Shown here one piece after another: positions 7,464 through 15,551 of a stretch of DNA of 34,961 nucleotides. The position numbers and the translations under genes were made by a program. Position 1 is the first letter of the stretch. Every line of letters begins with the position of its first letter. This stretch comes from Prevotella sp. (lineage in GTDB: Bacteria; Bacteroidota; Bacteroidia; Bacteroidales; Bacteroidaceae). The stretch is from assembly GCA_017623335.1 (NCBI GenBank), contig JAGAPI010000070.1:1-34961 (forward strand), given 5' to 3'. The notes under the pieces were generated by a model. That model ran no database searches, was not told where the DNA came from, and saw only the letters and a program-made list of their open reading frames with translations.

Positions 7464-10400
7464 ATGATAGATAAAAAATACAAAGACATGATACTTGATA
7501 GAGTCAATATCGTTGATGTTGTCTCTAACTATGTATCATTGACTAAGGCTGGTACAAAATATAAGTGCTGCTGCCCATTTCACAAAGAGGACACACCATC
7601 CTTTTTCGTTGACCCGAACACGAATAGGTGGCACTGCTTTGGTGGCTGTAACACAGGTGGCAACAGCATCGATTTTGTGATGAAAGCTGAGAATCTGCCT
7701 TTTGTCCTCGCTGTGAAAAAAATCTGCAAAGACTACCTCCACATAAATGTAGAGGACAGTCAGATGTCGCCGGAGGAAGAGGAGAACTACAGACGTAAGG
7801 AGGAAATGTGGGTTATCAATCATCACATAACACAGTTTTTCATTCAACAATTATATGATGACAGTCCGGAGGCGAAAGCAGCGTTGTCATATGTAAGACA
7901 TCGATGGGGACAGAATGGCGATGACTATATAAAAGAAATGGGTATCGGATTTGCCCCGTCTGACGGAAGGAAATTGATTAATTATGCCGAGAAGGCTGGA
8001 CTCAGCCGTGAGGTGATGCTGCAACTTGGCATTCTGAAAGTTGGCAATAACAATGATAATGTATATAGTTTCTACCGCAACAGGGTGATGATTCCTGTCC
8101 GGGACAAATACCAGCATATACAGGCCTTCACAGCAAGAGCAATGGCGGATGAGTCTACCGCCAAATATCTCAACTCGTCAACATCAGACATTTATTCAAA
8201 GGAAAGCAGTATCTTTGGTATTGATGCCGCTCTCCGAATGGCAAGGCAAAAAGAGGTGATGTACCTTGTTGAAGGCGGTCCCGATGTCATGAAGCTCCAG
8301 TCTGTCGGATTGTACAATACAATCGCATCGTTAGGCGGTGCCTGGACTGAAAAGCAATTTAAACTGCTGAAAGAATCAAGGCTTATGGATATAAAGCTGT
8401 GCTTTATTCCGGATTCAGACGTGCCGAAACGTGGAGAGCTGCTTGGAGCTGGATTCAAGAATGTGCTGACCAATGGTGTGCTGGCCATGAAGAACGGTTT
8501 TACCGTTAATGTGAAAGAAATTCCTTCAGACGGACAGAAAAAGATAGACCCAGATGAATTTACGAAAAAAGCTTCAGACATTGAGAACTTGGAATCGAAA
8601 GAATTCATTCTATGGTATGCCGAGAAACTATACAATGCAGACGCAATTACAGAAGAGCGTTTGAAAGTGACTGGTGATATATGTGAACTGCTCACATACA
8701 TCGAGGACGAGACCACACAGTCGGCATACATGAATATGCTCACGCAGAAATACGGGAAAAAGCATGAGTGGACTTCGAAGCTTAGAGAAAAGAAAAAGTT
8801 GAAGGCACTCGAAGAGCGTGAGCGGAAAAATAAGGGCGATGATTCATTAACGCGTGAGTTTGGATTTGTTGTACAGAATAATTCATATTACAGTTATGAC
8901 AAGGAGGGTGAAAAGGTAACATGGTCAAACTTTAAACTAAAACCGTTGTTTCATATAAAAGACGACCTCAGACCGGTCCGGCTGTTTGAAATAAAGAACT
9001 CTGAGCCGGATGACCCGGCAGAACTTGTGGAGCTCGACATGGAAGTACTGACATCATCGAAGTCATTCAGGAAGAAACTGCTTGGTATGGGCAACTACAT
9101 TTGGATGGGTAACGATGATAATCTTATTAGACTCCAGTCATATCTTGCAAAGGTCACAGAGTCCGCCATTGAGGTCAAGCAGCTCGGTTGGCAGAAACAA
9201 GGTTTTTATTGTTTCGCCAACGGTGCCATCGCTGATGACGGCAAATGGTACCCGACCGATAGCATGGGTATCATCCGGCTTGACTGTGGAAAATTCTACA
9301 TTCCGGCAATGTCAGACCTTTATAAAGATTCCCGTGAACTGTTTGTTTTTGAGCGTAAATTCATACACAAAAACTATACTGGTGACCTGATAAGCCTGCA
9401 TGACTACTTTGCCAAGACCGTGAATGTCTTCGGCAAAAATGCAATGGTGGGCTTGTGTTTCTTCGTTGCCACTTTGTTCCGGGATATTATCAAGAGCCGG
9501 AATGTAAAACTTCCAATACTTAATTTCTTCGGTCAGCCGGGGTCCGGTAAGACCGAGCTTGCACAGCTGCTTGTCGCATTTTTCATGCGTGATGCAGAAC
9601 CGCTCGATGTAGGCGGCACTATTGCATCCATCGCCGCGTCTGTTGGTAACGTCAGCAATGCCCTGGTGCATCTCGACGAGTATAAAAACAGCTTGCCGGA
9701 AAATAAGATTGGTTTCCTCAAGCAAATTTGGGGTGCTGTCGGCCGCACCAGGATAAACGTCGACAAAGATAAAAAAGTGGAACAGTCTAAGGTTGACAGC
9801 TGCGTGATCCTTACAGGTCAGGAAATGCCGACCGCTGATTTTGCACTCTTCACACGTATATTATACCTCACTGTAGAAAAGCAGGTGTTTTCTGCTGAGG
9901 AAAAAGCAAAGTATGAAGACCTCATGCACTATAAATTTCTGGGTACAACTCATATTACTGTTGAGATTCTAAAACATCGCCTCACGTTCGAGGCTAATTT
10001 TGGTGAGAGTCTGAAAAAAGCAGAACTGGATGTAAAAGATGCACTTCGTAGCTATGAGTTGAATTCGCGTATCAGAGATAACTGGCTTGTACCGCTTAGC
10101 GCATACCTCGCTATTAAAGACAGTATTGATATGCCGTTCACCTATGATGAACTATTTGAGTTTGTTGTGGAATGTATAAAGCGTCAGAACGATATGTGTA
10201 ATTCCACAAATGAGGTTAGCGGATTCTGGGCTGCAATACGTGATGCCATACAGTTCCATGAGCTGCGCAACAAGCAAGATTACATGTTGCAGTGGAAATC
10301 CGGACTTGACACTAATAAAGATGCGTATGATTTCGGAGGTAAGGCACGGCACATACTCATGCTGCGCAAAGGTACTATACAGATGTACACAAAGTTTGCG

Positions 10401-10664
10401 AAGAATGCACTGCCGGCTGAATCGATTTTGCATTATCTAAAAAATACGGCCGAGTTCTTTGGACAGGCGAAGAACCCGGTGCGCTTCACCTCAATGTCTA
10501 AAGACGGCATCCCGAACAAGGTGCCAGTTGATAGAGGAGGCGAGACGATTATGACAACAGAATACATCCAGGACAGGCCGCTATATTTTGACTATGAAAT
10601 GCTGTCGAGAAAGTATGATGTGGATTTTGAGTCATCATTGGATGATATTAAACCGGAAACATAA
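7464..10664 (+). CDS. Primase-helicase (CHC2 zinc finger, TOPRIM, P-loop ATPase)
   Basis: A 1066-residue replication protein expected to prime and unwind phage DNA. Domains in order: a DnaG-type CHC2 zinc finger at about residues 33-65 (KYKCCCPFHKEDTPSFF then RWHCFGGC, with Cys35-37, His40, Cys58 and Cys62); a TOPRIM catalytic core at about 260-330 with Glu270 in YLVEGGPDVM and Asp317/Asp319 in FIPDSDVPKRGE; a linker; and a C-terminal ATPase with Walker A GQPGSGKTEL at about 690 and Walker B LVHLDEYKN. The single chain replaces separate DnaG and DnaB, as in many phages. I chose the ATG at 7464 because the upstream TTG lies in the -7 box. The iteron-like array downstream is a plausible target. 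Confidence 0.92.
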   Translation: MIDKKYKDMILDRVNIVDVVSNYVSLTKAGTKYKCCCPFHKEDTPSFFVDPNTNRWHCFGGCNTGGNSIDFVMKAENLPFVLAVKKICKDYLHINVEDSQMSPEEEENYRRKEEMWVINHHITQFFIQQLYDDSPEAKAALSYVRHRWGQNGDDYIKEMGIGFAPSDGRKLINYAEKAGLSREVMLQLGILKVGNNNDNVYSFYRNRVMIPVRDKYQHIQAFTARAMADESTAKYLNSSTSDIYSKESSIFGIDAALRMARQKEVMYLVEGGPDVMKLQSVGLYNTIASLGGAWTEKQFKLLKESRLMDIKLCFIPDSDVPKRGELLGAGFKNVLTNGVLAMKNGFTVNVKEIPSDGQKKIDPDEFTKKASDIENLESKEFILWYAEKLYNADAITEERLKVTGDICELLTYIEDETTQSAYMNMLTQKYGKKHEWTSKLREKKKLKALEERERKNKGDDSLTREFGFVVQNNSYYSYDKEGEKVTWSNFKLKPLFHIKDDLRPVRLFEIKNSEPDDPAELVELDMEVLTSSKSFRKKLLGMGNYIWMGNDDNLIRLQSYLAKVTESAIEVKQLGWQKQGFYCFANGAIADDGKWYPTDSMGIIRLDCGKFYIPAMSDLYKDSRELFVFERKFIHKNYTGDLISLHDYFAKTVNVFGKNAMVGLCFFVATLFRDIIKSRNVKLPILNFFGQPGSGKTELAQLLVAFFMRDAEPLDVGGTIASIAASVGNVSNALVHLDEYKNSLPENKIGFLKQIWGAVGRTRINVDKDKKVEQSKVDSCVILTGQEMPTADFALFTRILYLTVEKQVFSAEEKAKYEDLMHYKFLGTTHITVEILKHRLTFEANFGESLKKAELDVKDALRSYELNSRIRDNWLVPLSAYLAIKDSIDMPFTYDELFEFVVECIKRQNDMCNSTNEVSGFWAAIRDAIQFHELRNKQDYMLQWKSGLDTNKDAYDFGGKARHILMLRKGTIQMYTKFAKNALPAESILHYLKNTAEFFGQAKNPVRFTSMSKDGIPNKVPVDRGGETIMTTEYIQDRPLYFDYEMLSRKYDVDFESSLDDIKPET

Positions 10665-10684
10665 ATTTAAAATTCTATATAACA

Positions 10685-11155
10685 ATGGAAAAAACTGATT
10701 TTATAATTATTCTTAATGACAATTCCTCATATTCATTGAAGGAAAATGAATGTTTGAAAAACGTTGATAAATATCGTAAAGTTTTATTGTTTTTCGATAA
10801 TGGTCAAACTTATAAAGGATTTACAGATGGGGAGGTTGATGAGGATGGAGACTTTTGCTTGAGTAAGACTCAAGGAGGTTTAGGATTTGGTATGGCTTTA
10901 CCTTTTGACAGATTAGTTGGTTGGTCCTACGAAGATGAAAGGAAAACAATCATTACACAATTAGAGGAAAGTTTCAACGAGCTGGGCAGGACTAAGAAAG
11001 CTGAGTTTATATCTAACCATATTGAACTGGCTACCGCTAATGCTGTTGCAAAATATATCAAGTCATATCTGTTTGACGTACTTAAGGACGTTGATAATGA
11101 TGATTATGTAGCTGACTATCTGAAACAGAGGGGATATAAGGTAACAAAGATATAA
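10685..11155 (+). CDS. Unknown early protein, 156 residues
   Basis: Not recognised. It begins MEKTDFIIILNDNSSYSLKE, is acidic in the middle (FTDGEVDEDGDFCLSK) and ends in an amphipathic region. The coding sequence is more AT-rich than the primase gene before it, which suggests a separate origin. It starts 20 nt after the primase-helicase stop and is followed by a strong terminator, so it ends the early operon. Confidence 0.65.
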   Translation: MEKTDFIIILNDNSSYSLKENECLKNVDKYRKVLLFFDNGQTYKGFTDGEVDEDGDFCLSKTQGGLGFGMALPFDRLVGWSYEDERKTIITQLEESFNELGRTKKAEFISNHIELATANAVAKYIKSYLFDVLKDVDNDDYVADYLKQRGYKVTKI

Positions 11156-11182
11156 CATTGTGTTTTCATCAGGAAGGCTGGA

Positions 11183-11216
11183 GGTCGTTCTGTCGAGAGA
11201 CAGGGCGGCCTTTTTT
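11183..11216 (+). terminator. Early operon terminator
   Basis: GGTCGTTCTGTC (11183-11194) pairs with GACAGGGCGGCC (11199-11210) through a GAGA tetraloop, with some G-U pairs, followed by TTTTTT at 11211-11216. This is a classic intrinsic terminator. Confidence 0.85.
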
Positions 11217-11269
11217 CATGCGCAGCGGGTACTTGTTTTTTCTCTGATTTGCGGAACGAAAAAAATGTA

Positions 11270-11489
11270 TGTAGCAATTGTAGCAAAACGTGCATCGTTG
11301 AAAATCAGATTGTTAAGGCTGTAAATCGTTGTAGCATGAATGTAGCAAAGTGTAGCAAAAGCCAAAAACGGGGGGGCATTTGTAGCAAAAATGGGGCATT
11401 TGTAGCACTGTTGTAGCATATACTACAAAGATATATGATTGATTATCAATAATATACATTAATAAAACACAATGCTACACCTTGCTACA
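11270..11489. repeat. TGTAGCA iteron-like array, candidate replication origin
   Basis: The 7-mer TGTAGCA occurs eight times direct (starts 11270, 11279, 11330, 11341, 11351, 11381, 11401, 11412) and twice inverted as TGCTACA (11473, 11483), with a degenerate TACTACA at 11421. Spacings of 9, 10, 11, 20 and 30 place most copies on one helical face. The 15-mer GGGGCATTTGTAGCA repeats at 11373-11387 and 11393-11407. A very AT-rich stretch (about 11419-11470) separates the direct and inverted groups. Iterons plus an AT-rich unwinding region beside a replication gene fit an origin; a regulatory array is the alternative. No convincing gene lies in 11217-11603. Confidence 0.65.
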
Positions 11490-11542
11490 GCATATATGTG
11501 GGGTCTCGAAATTTTTATTTTTGAGTTTAAAATAAAATTTTC

Positions 11543-11562
11543 TCCGTATAAATACGGATTTT
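11543..11562. promoter_or_regulatory. Repressor-like palindrome upstream of the 11604 gene
   Basis: TCCGTATAAATACGGA (11543-11558) is a 16-bp perfect palindrome. The run 11550-11562 is the exact complement of AAAATCCGTATTT at 6432-6444 in the repressor-early operator. It sits 15 nt upstream of the -7 box for the next gene, well placed for repression. Confidence 0.65.
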
Positions 11563-11576
11563 TCCTTATTTATTTG

Positions 11577-11584
11577 TACCTTTG
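11577..11584 (+). promoter_or_regulatory. -7 box for the 11604 gene
   Basis: TACCTTTG followed by CAG, a near-ideal Bacteroidetes -7 element, 20 nt before the ATG at 11604. It decides the start: the longer open frame beginning at 11472 would start upstream of the promoter. Confidence 0.75.
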
Positions 11585-11603
11585 CAGTCATAAACTTTTA
11601 AAT

Positions 11604-12071
11604 ATGAGTGACTTCGTTTTCTACATTAAACTTAAACCTTTCGTCGCACAGTGGGCGACGCATACGTTTGGCAATCCAATCACGTTCCCTGCTCGCAGTC
11701 CGGAGAATAACATCATCACCCGATTCATCGAGAAAAACGAGGACAGCATTTTGGATCTAAAGCATGATGGTATGACGGCGGTGGCCATACCTGCATCAAG
11801 GGAGAAGAATCCCAGGTTCTGGAATCATCTGCCGCCGAAGTGGAAAAAATACATTGTTACTGACATCGAAAACATGATGATCAATTCAATGTACAGCGAC
11901 TTGTCGGAGGTTGCTCACAACAAAAATTTGCTGTGTGCAATTCAGGCATGGTGTTCTTCTAAGCACATCGACATTGACTATGCTAATACCATCGCACAAA
12001 AATTCTACCGTTTGCGTAAAAAGTTTGATGAAAGCGGTGTTCAAAGTATAAGACACACTAAAGCCAAATAA
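11604..12071 (+). CDS. Unknown protein under repressor-like control
   Basis: A 155-residue protein (MSDFVFYIKLKPFVAQWATH...). The C-terminal part (ENMMINSMYSDLSEVAHNKN then LLCAIQAWCSSKHIDIDYAN) is helical and ends in basic residues (YRLRKKF, RHTKAK), which could suit DNA binding. It is a single gene with its own promoter, below a palindrome matching the lysogeny operator and just before the head genes. A regulator switching early to late expression is a reasonable guess, but no known domain is recognised. Confidence 0.65.
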   Translation: MSDFVFYIKLKPFVAQWATHTFGNPITFPARSPENNIITRFIEKNEDSILDLKHDGMTAVAIPASREKNPRFWNHLPPKWKKYIVTDIENMMINSMYSDLSEVAHNKNLLCAIQAWCSSKHIDIDYANTIAQKFYRLRKKFDESGVQSIRHTKAK

Positions 12072-12125
12072 TTTTAATTCTTTTAACAAAAAATCGGTAC
12101 TACTATAAACGTGTTTTTAAAAATG

Positions 12126-12164
12126 ACCGAAAAACAGTGAAAATAACCGAAAATAGTGAAAATA
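12126..12164 (+). repeat. Tandem 20-bp direct repeat in a leader
   Basis: ACCGAAAAACAGTGAAAATA (12126-12145) is followed directly by a near copy, ACCGAAAATAGTGAAAATA (12146-12164), ending just before the ATG at 12166. It may be a binding site or an AT-rich translation leader. Confidence 0.6.
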
Positions 12165-12165
12165 T

Positions 12166-12582
12166 ATGGTAATCAATAAAATCGTTGTAAAAGTAGAGAG
12201 AACACTGTGCGAGAATCTTCAAGGTGTATTGATGCCGTCAATCAAAAAAATGTTTCTCACTTCTTCGATAGAGTGGGAGGATATGTGCATATCTAAAAAC
12301 GCTAAACTGACAATTGAAGATAAGACGGTTGACAAAAATCTCGTTTTTGAGCATAAACTTGTATTCAAGTCCATACAAGACCGTGAGAATGACGGCAGAA
12401 AATATGCCTACCGTATCACGACAGCATTTGGCAACCAGTATCTTATTGGCTCTGAGTCAAGACCATTCCCTGTTTGTTCAACAACAGTGCTGCTTTCTTC
12501 TACAGCTACCGATGATGTGCAGCTGCAGGCAACTGTCACATGGAATGCCACACATGCTGCATATTTACTTGCGAATAAATAG
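12166..12582 (+). CDS. Unknown protein, 138 residues
   Basis: Not recognised. It is a mixed alpha/beta protein beginning MVINKIVVKVERTLCENLQG with a beta- and Thr/Ser-rich C-terminal half (VCSTTVLLSSTATDDVQLQA then TVTWNATHAAYLLANK). That half resembles small beta-sandwich virion proteins, but this is only an impression. It precedes the head genes and is separated from them by a long hairpin. No better function can be given. Confidence 0.6.
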   Translation: MVINKIVVKVERTLCENLQGVLMPSIKKMFLTSSIEWEDMCISKNAKLTIEDKTVDKNLVFEHKLVFKSIQDRENDGRKYAYRITTAFGNQYLIGSESRPFPVCSTTVLLSSTATDDVQLQATVTWNATHAAYLLANK

Positions 12583-12588
12583 TCTGTA

Positions 12589-12654
12589 GCGCCCATCGTA
12601 CCCAGCCCACCCTCGCCGTCGTGTTCTGACACTCTGCCCTGGGACGATGGGCGC
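12589..12654. terminator. Long-stem hairpin, probable terminator
   Basis: GCGCCCATCGT-A-CCCAG (12589-12605) pairs with CTGGG-ACGATGGGCGC (12639-12654), giving 16 pairs with one bulged A and a 33-nt loop. It directly follows the 12166-12582 gene. No T tract follows, only ATACCTTATATATATA, so it may be an RNA-stabilising or processing structure instead. Confidence 0.55.
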
Positions 12655-12695
12655 ATACCTTATATATATAATAGGTATTTTAATTTGTTCAGTCT

Positions 12696-12726
12696 TGATA
12701 TTAATTTTGCGGAAAAATTAATATCA
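12696..12726. promoter_or_regulatory. Perfect inverted repeat over the head-operon promoter
   Basis: TGATATTAATTTT (12696-12708) and AAAATTAATATCA (12714-12726) form a 13-bp perfect inverted repeat with a 5-nt centre. A -7-like box TAATTTTG (12702-12709) lies inside it, and the ATG of the protease gene follows 2 nt after it. This is a likely operator for a late regulator, or a hairpin at the mRNA 5' end. Confidence 0.55.
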
Positions 12727-12728
12727 GC

Positions 12729-13814
12729 ATGAAATATCAATTTGTTATTAGAGGCACCATCGGCAGCTGGTGGTCTGGTACAGAAGCGCAGAGCGTCTGT
12801 GACTTTCTCGACAGCCATACAGGCAAGGAGGTGGAAATCGCTATTTGTTCTCCCGGTGGCTATGTTGCAGACGGATTGGAGATTTACCACGCCATACGTC
12901 AGCATGGCAAGGTTAATGTTACTATTATCGGTATGACCGCAAGCATCGCAACAGTTCTTGCAATGGCTGCAGCGAAGGTCAAGATGGCGAAGCAGGCGCT
13001 TATCCTGGTACACAACTCATCAACACTGGTTTCTGAGTGGAGTTCGTGCAACAAGGAAAAGCTTGACTCAATTATTCAGAAACTGAATAAAGAGCGTGCC
13101 GACCTTGACACTATTGACAAGCTTATAGCATCTATCTATGCGGATAAATGCGGGAAAAAAGAGAAAGACATTGTCGACCTTATGACTAAGGCGGCTTGGA
13201 TCAATGCTGAGAATGCGCTGAAGCTCGGACTTGTCGACGAAATCGTTGACACCCCTGAGACAGAGCGCGAATCACAGGATATAAGCAATCATTTTACTAA
13301 TTTCATAGCGCAGTATGGTCTTCCTGCCTTACCTCAGACTGACACAGACATTAATGCTTTGGCTGCTGTCGTGGATGACAAGGGCAATCCAGCTGAATCT
13401 TTCCTGCAGAAGACGGTGCAGAAAATCCAAGACCTGCTGCATATTTCCGACAACACCGCAAATGAACAGACATCAATGAAGAAAAATGACGCTTTCAAAC
13501 TGATTATGGCATGCATCGCAGTTGAGTCGCTGACAGCTGATGACAAGGGAAACATCACACTGTCACAGCAGCAGCTGCAGGCCATTGAGGACAAACTCGC
13601 ACAGGAGGCGCAGAATGTCCAGACTGCCAATTCCGAGAAGGAAACGGCTCAGAATACGGTGTCGCAGCTGCAGGAGACTATCAAACAGAAGGATGGTGAA
13701 ATCGCCAACCTCAAAGGCTCTGCACCTGCCGATGATGACACCGTGGAGAATTTCAACGCTATGCCGGATGGAAAGCTGGCGAGCGATATGTTTAACGCTG
13801 TAAAGGATATTTAA
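12729..13814 (+). CDS. ClpP-type prohead protease fused to scaffold
   Basis: A 361-residue protein for head maturation. Residues 1-190 form an S14/ClpP-like serine protease: oxyanion-loop motif ICSPGGYVADGLEIY, nucleophile Ser72 in GMTASIATVLAMAAAKVKMA, and catalytic His95 in ALILVHNSS. Residues about 250-350 are a Gln/Glu-rich coiled coil (SQQQLQAIEDKLAQEAQNVQ) that looks like a scaffold. An in-frame ATG at 13476 (MKKNDAFKLIMA) could make the scaffold alone, as Nu3 does in the lambda C gene; this is inferred. The capsid gene follows after 2 nt. Confidence 0.88.
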   Translation: MKYQFVIRGTIGSWWSGTEAQSVCDFLDSHTGKEVEIAICSPGGYVADGLEIYHAIRQHGKVNVTIIGMTASIATVLAMAAAKVKMAKQALILVHNSSTLVSEWSSCNKEKLDSIIQKLNKERADLDTIDKLIASIYADKCGKKEKDIVDLMTKAAWINAENALKLGLVDEIVDTPETERESQDISNHFTNFIAQYGLPALPQTDTDINALAAVVDDKGNPAESFLQKTVQKIQDLLHISDNTANEQTSMKKNDAFKLIMACIAVESLTADDKGNITLSQQQLQAIEDKLAQEAQNVQTANSEKETAQNTVSQLQETIKQKDGEIANLKGSAPADDDTVENFNAMPDGKLASDMFNAVKDI

Positions 13815-13816
13815 CT

Positions 13817-14842
13817 ATGGCAGGAACAACAGAAACAAATTCCGGTGCCGTGAAAATCACCCCGGATTCTCTTGCAAAGAGTTATGTGAAATACCGTAAG
13901 GAACTTATCACAATTCCACAAAGGTCACTCTCTATTATGCTTCCATATGTGACTCTGAGGCCTGGTATAAGATACAAGGAGGTCGTTGGACAGATGGACG
14001 GTGACATCGAGCTTGCACCGTACAATCCTATTGACACGCAGGATGCAGACACTACAATTAATGCCCGTGAGCTGGAAACATTCCTCGGTGACGTTGTTAA
14101 ACCTTTCGACCCTAACTCAGTTGTCCAGTCTATTTATGGTTCTGACACTGTTCAGGGTGAGGGGCTTAAGAATGTTCCAATCACAGCCTTGGTCTTTGCT
14201 TTCTTGCTTAAGAAGCTTGGTGAAAAACTTCTCAATGCGGTTTTCACAGCTGTCCGTAATCCAAAAGGCAAGACTACTAAAGACTTGTTCAATGGTTATC
14301 AGACTATTGTGAAATCTGAAATTGCCAATGGAGCCATCTCTGAAGATAAAGGTAATCTGCATTACTTTGATAAAATCAATGCAGATAATGCTATTGACGT
14401 GTTTGAGGAATTTGTGCAGTCTGCAAATGACAAGCTTGTAGAACAGGATGGACTGAATCTTCTTTGTTCGCGCAAGGCAATGCAATACTATAATATTGCA
14501 TATCGTGATCGTTTTGGCTCTCTGCCTTACAACACCAAGTTCGAGAAGCCGACGCTTGATATTGCACCTAACATCAAGCTCGTTGCACTGCCTAATGTTC
14601 CGATAGACTTCATGCAACTTTCATCTAAGAAAAATGTGCAGATGGGTATCTGTACAAACACACCTGATTGTAAGTTTGAGGTCAACAAGTCGCTCAAGTC
14701 ACATTTTTTGCTCGATTTTGTTGGGACTATGTTCTTCGGCGTGCAGTATGAGAGCATATCGCCTGAGTTCCTCCACATCGGCATGCAGAAGACAACCGCA
14801 AGCAATCCACCGCAGGGCGGAGATACCCAAGAGGGTGCATAA
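13817..14842 (+). CDS. Major capsid protein
   Basis: A 341-residue protein placed directly after the protease-scaffold, where HK97-fold capsid genes normally lie. It begins MAGTTETNSGAVKITPDSLA, includes a helical segment (ALVFAFLLKKLGEKLLNAVF) and a beta-rich P-domain-like part (LPNVPIDFMQLSSKKNVQMG), and ends with a disordered Gln/Gly tail. The mixed composition, size and context support the call. The assignment rests on position and general resemblance to Bacteroidetes phage capsids, not on a catalytic motif. Confidence 0.82.
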   Translation: MAGTTETNSGAVKITPDSLAKSYVKYRKELITIPQRSLSIMLPYVTLRPGIRYKEVVGQMDGDIELAPYNPIDTQDADTTINARELETFLGDVVKPFDPNSVVQSIYGSDTVQGEGLKNVPITALVFAFLLKKLGEKLLNAVFTAVRNPKGKTTKDLFNGYQTIVKSEIANGAISEDKGNLHYFDKINADNAIDVFEEFVQSANDKLVEQDGLNLLCSRKAMQYYNIAYRDRFGSLPYNTKFEKPTLDIAPNIKLVALPNVPIDFMQLSSKKNVQMGICTNTPDCKFEVNKSLKSHFLLDFVGTMFFGVQYESISPEFLHIGMQKTTASNPPQGGDTQEGA

Positions 14843-14868
14843 AGTTTTACTTTAAAATTCGTACGATT

Positions 14869-15480
14869 ATGACAACAAAATGTAATGATGTATCCACAAT
14901 ATACGATGACGTACCGTTCTGCCTCGGACAGAAGTCTGTGCCAGGATTGAAACGTTACGTATTCATCGCCAGCAATCGCGACATCGTGAAGTGGCCGAAG
15001 TGGCCTGACATCAATTCGGCAAAGTCGCTTGAGGAACTTGCCGTGCTTGACGGCAATTTTACTCTTGCTGCAGACAAAGTCTGGATTAAGGTGGAGCTTG
15101 CGCCAAAGGAAAACGAATTCGTTTCTGAGTCACAGGGCACATTCCCTAATAAAACCTTTAAAAACACTGCGAACTTGGTTGCACCAGGCACGGAGCAGAA
15201 GGTTACCGGTCTTGTGAACGCCATTCTCAACGATGAGATTGTGGCGCTTGTACCACAGGCTAATGGTCGTTGCCGCTGTATCGGCAATGAGACATGGTCG
15301 CCTGACCTCAATGTAGGACAGAACACAGGAAAGGCAGAGACCGACGCATCACAGACTCCTATTACAATCGAGGGAATTGATTTTGTATCAGCTCCGTTCT
15401 ATGATGGGGAGATTCTGACCTCAGATGGCGTGTATATGGGTAGCACCTGTATGCCTAAGGCAGATGCAGAGGACGTTTAG
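14869..15480 (+). CDS. Head-associated protein, possible decoration or minor capsid
   Basis: A 203-residue protein 26 nt after the capsid gene (MTTKCNDVSTIYDDVPFCLG at the start). It is rich in beta-prone and small residues (NFTLAADKVWIKVELAPKEN) and carries several Cys. It is followed by a terminator-like hairpin. A capsid decoration or minor head protein is likely from position; no family is recognised. Confidence 0.6.
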   Translation: MTTKCNDVSTIYDDVPFCLGQKSVPGLKRYVFIASNRDIVKWPKWPDINSAKSLEELAVLDGNFTLAADKVWIKVELAPKENEFVSESQGTFPNKTFKNTANLVAPGTEQKVTGLVNAILNDEIVALVPQANGRCRCIGNETWSPDLNVGQNTGKAETDASQTPITIEGIDFVSAPFYDGEILTSDGVYMGSTCMPKADAEDV

Positions 15481-15507
15481 TTAATCTATTATTTTAATTT
15501 TTTATTG

Positions 15508-15545
15508 GGGCATGGGATTCGTCCCGTGCCCTTTAAATTTTTATT
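15508..15545 (+). terminator. Hairpin with TTCG loop after the capsid operon
   Basis: GGGCATGGGA (15508-15517) pairs with TCCCGTGCCC (15522-15531) through an extra-stable TTCG tetraloop, followed by TTTAAATTTTTATTT. A good intrinsic terminator that may reduce transcription from capsid into terminase genes. Confidence 0.8.
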
Positions 15546-15551
15546 TGTTTT

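Noticed and set aside
11216..11419. A 67-codon leftward frame across the TGTAGCA array
   Set aside because: Its product is mostly a translation of the repeat (CYKC, FATNA, FATIAT) and has no start signal.
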